Part shown: positions 36,341-37,507 of the stretch, piece after piece
Layout of the letters: every line of letters starts with the position of its first letter
Numbering within the stretch: position 1 is the first letter of the stretch
Source: Candidatus Limivivens intestinipullorum
GTDB taxonomy: Bacteria > Bacillota > Clostridia > Lachnospirales > Lachnospiraceae
Assembly (NCBI GenBank): GCA_018711185.1
Contig: DVIQ01000069.1
Location: forward strand, 1 to 37,507
Length of the DNA: 37,507 nt
Direction: 5' to 3'
Program-made: the position numbers and the translations under genes
Notes under the pieces: generated by a model
What the model was told of the DNA's origin: nothing
Seen by the model: the letters and a program-made list of their open reading frames with translations, nothing else
Databases searched by the model: none

Positions 36341-36442
36341 GTTTCCCAATTCCTCCTTGATTCTTCTATGGGACAGCCGGACAGGCGCCGGGCCCCCATT
36401 GGACAAGTTTGGCTTCTTATCCACTCTTGCAGTCATTTTAGT

Positions 36443-36451
36443 AGTATATCA
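36443..36451 (-). promoter_or_regulatory. Probable tig operon promoter (extended -10)
   Basis: The minus strand reads TGATATACT, an extended -10. No good -35 is visible at the right distance, which extended -10 promoters tolerate. It is about 100 bp before the tig start and should serve tig-clpP-clpX-lon-engB. Confidence 0.5.
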
Positions 36452-36480
36452 CAAGCCTTTCCAAAAAGCCACTGTTTTTT

Positions 36481-37305
36481 TTAAAATCCCGGAAGCTCGA
36501 AGGAATCGGTCAGGCCTCTGGCCAGGGCGTCCGCCCGCAGCCGCTCGTAAAGCTCCGCCTTTGCCGCGGCCATATAGGGATTCGTCCAGAAAAGGTTCAC
36601 CAGCCCGCAGGTAAAGGCAGACAAAATCATCCACGGCAGAAAAGACAAATCCAGAAAGAATACTTCCATTTTCTGTCCATCCATCATCTCCCGGCTCAGC
36701 TCAAAGGCTCTCTGGCGGCTCATGGATGGATTTTCCGCCATCAGGTATGGAATCATACAGTATTCGTAATGCTTGACAATCCCCGGGATCACAAACAGCA
36801 GTCTCCACAGCCAGGTCTTCAGCTGTCTGAAAAACATAACGAGAATAATATTGACATAATAACCGCTCTGAAAAGAAAACAGCAGCTCGGAAAGGGAGCC
36901 GTACTCCCGCCCCGCTTTTACGAAAAAGCGGTTTCCCCCAACCGACAGGGCATTTCCCACCAGAAGCCGCAGAGCGATGCCCGCCAGGGCTGCCGCCAGT
37001 CCCAGGGTAGCGATCATGACGCCGGTTGCCAGCTCAAAAATCCGCTCCGCGAGACGCATCAGGCTCCAGGAACCCTCCTGACGCTCATCCCGGTCAAAGA
37101 AATCCTCCGGATCGTTTTCATCGTCATCCCAGCCCCATTTGATCTCAAGGCCATTATGCGTGTTGATGTTAATCCTCAGCCCGAAGCCGTCTGAATTTTG
37201 TCCGCCTGTCAGCAGGCTGACAATCAGACATACCAGGACAGCCGCCAGATAGCAGCGCCTCAGCGTCTCTCTGGCCGCTGCCTTTAACTCATATCTCGAC
37301 CACAT
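36481..37305 (-). CDS. DUF975 family membrane protein
   Basis: 274 residues with about five or six membrane segments. The start MWSRYELKAAARETLRRCYLAA and the region LLFVIPGIVKHYEYCMIPYLMAENPSMSRQRAFELSREMM are characteristic of DUF975. An acidic soluble insert (about residues 48-80, WGWDDDENDPEDFFDRDE) lies between the first two membrane segments. The ribosome site is GGGAG. Function is unknown in the family. It is a stand-alone gene between the DJ-1-type gene and the tig promoter; no terminator hairpin was recognised after it. Confidence 0.85.
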   Translation of the reverse strand: MWSRYELKAAARETLRRCYLAAVLVCLIVSLLTGGQNSDGFGLRININTHNGLEIKWGWDDDENDPEDFFDRDERQEGSWSLMRLAERIFELATGVMIATLGLAAALAGIALRLLVGNALSVGGNRFFVKAGREYGSLSELLFSFQSGYYVNIILVMFFRQLKTWLWRLLFVIPGIVKHYEYCMIPYLMAENPSMSRQRAFELSREMMDGQKMEVFFLDLSFLPWMILSAFTCGLVNLFWTNPYMAAAKAELYERLRADALARGLTDSFELPGF

Positions 37306-37346
37306 TTCTTTCTCCCTTAGTTTCTGGTTTCCTTTGCCGCGCCATT

Positions 37347-37507
37347 TCAGCCCTTATACAGAATGCTCTGTGCAACGCTTTGGGACTTTTCTTCCCCGGC
37401 CAAAAGGCGGACAAGCTCCAGGGCGAAATCAATGGCCGTTCCCATGCCGCGGCTGGTGGTAATATACTCCTGGGTCACCACCGGCTCCTGGCCGACGGCA
37501 GCCCCTG
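37347..37507 (-). CDS. DJ-1/PfpI family protein, 3' end only
   Basis: Only the last 53 codons are in the window. They read VVTQEYITTSRGMGTAIDFALELVRLL and continue to SILYKG and a TGA at 37347-37349. The segment TSRGMGTAIDFALEL matches the C-terminal signature of DJ-1/YajL-type proteins (usually TSRGPGTA.DFAL.L). The nucleophilic Cys elbow lies outside. Precise activity cannot be judged. DUF975 follows 41 bp downstream. Confidence 0.85.
   Translation of the reverse strand, partial: GAAVGQEPVVTQEYITTSRGMGTAIDFALELVRLLAGEEKSQSVAQSILYKG

Noticed and set aside
1..37507. CRISPR arrays, rRNA or tRNA genes
   Set aside because: No regularly spaced repeats with unique spacers and no recognisable tRNA or rRNA sequence were seen.

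Overview
The window comes from a moderately GC-rich Firmicute, most likely a Lachnospiraceae-type gut Clostridium. The grounds are the Clostridia/Bacillus-type operons tig-clpP-clpX-lon-engB and murB-rapZ-whiA-crh, the AddAB (not RecBCD) repair nuclease, a T-box in front of valS, strong AGGAGG ribosome sites, sigma-A promoters with 17-bp spacers, and a Gram-positive LexA box. Apart from a sensor-kinase gene at the left edge, every gene that looks intact is on the minus strand.

Layout. 1-1090 (+): the 3' part of a VanS-like sensor kinase, then four operator-like heptamers at exact 11-bp spacing and scraps of a decayed ABC transporter. 1088-4883 (-): an autoregulated BlaI repressor, an M56 zinc metalloprotease of BlaR1 type without a drug-sensing domain, and an ABC exporter (one ATPase, two membrane proteins). 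4894-5402: a broken aldo/keto reductase. 5564-7974: an SOS operon (dinB, a 115-residue unknown, an SRAP/YedK gene) whose LexA box lies exactly between the -35 and -10. 7971-9612: a frameshifted membrane-protein gene and a truncated IS1182-type transposase. 9696-11806: a MalY/PatB-type PLP enzyme and a PF06541 membrane protein. 11853-15133: murB-rapZ-whiA-crh-like, with promoter and terminator. 15141-19448: a very long reading frame joining GtrA (flippase), YfhO (membrane glycosyltransferase) and a class I aminotransferase. 19517-26696: addA and addB. 26761-30021: valS with T-box, promoter and terminator. 30044-36451: engB, lon, clpX, clpP, tig. 36481-37507: a DUF975 membrane protein and the 3' end of a DJ-1/PfpI gene.

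The most notable item is a short non-coding repeat present five times, always in the same orientation. The complete copy (14965-15098, 134 bp) has 15-bp perfect terminal inverted repeats beginning GTAAC and is flanked by a perfect 8-bp target duplication, TAAATTAT. It is therefore a mobilised MITE, and its ends and duplication length resemble IS66-family elements. It folds into three hairpins, with a compensated base pair between copies. Three copies sit between a promoter and the start codon it serves (dinB, murB, gtrA-yfhO). One copy supplies the stop codon of addA, and another encodes the last 13 residues and stop of EngB.

Functionally the window combines protein quality control (trigger factor, ClpXP, Lon), ribosome assembly (EngB), wall precursor synthesis and its regulators (MurB, RapZ, WhiA, Crh-like), DNA repair and mutagenesis (AddAB, Pol IV, SRAP), envelope glycosylation (GtrA-YfhO) and a cell-envelope stress/export module (BlaI-M56-ABC). 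No tRNA, rRNA or CRISPR array was seen.
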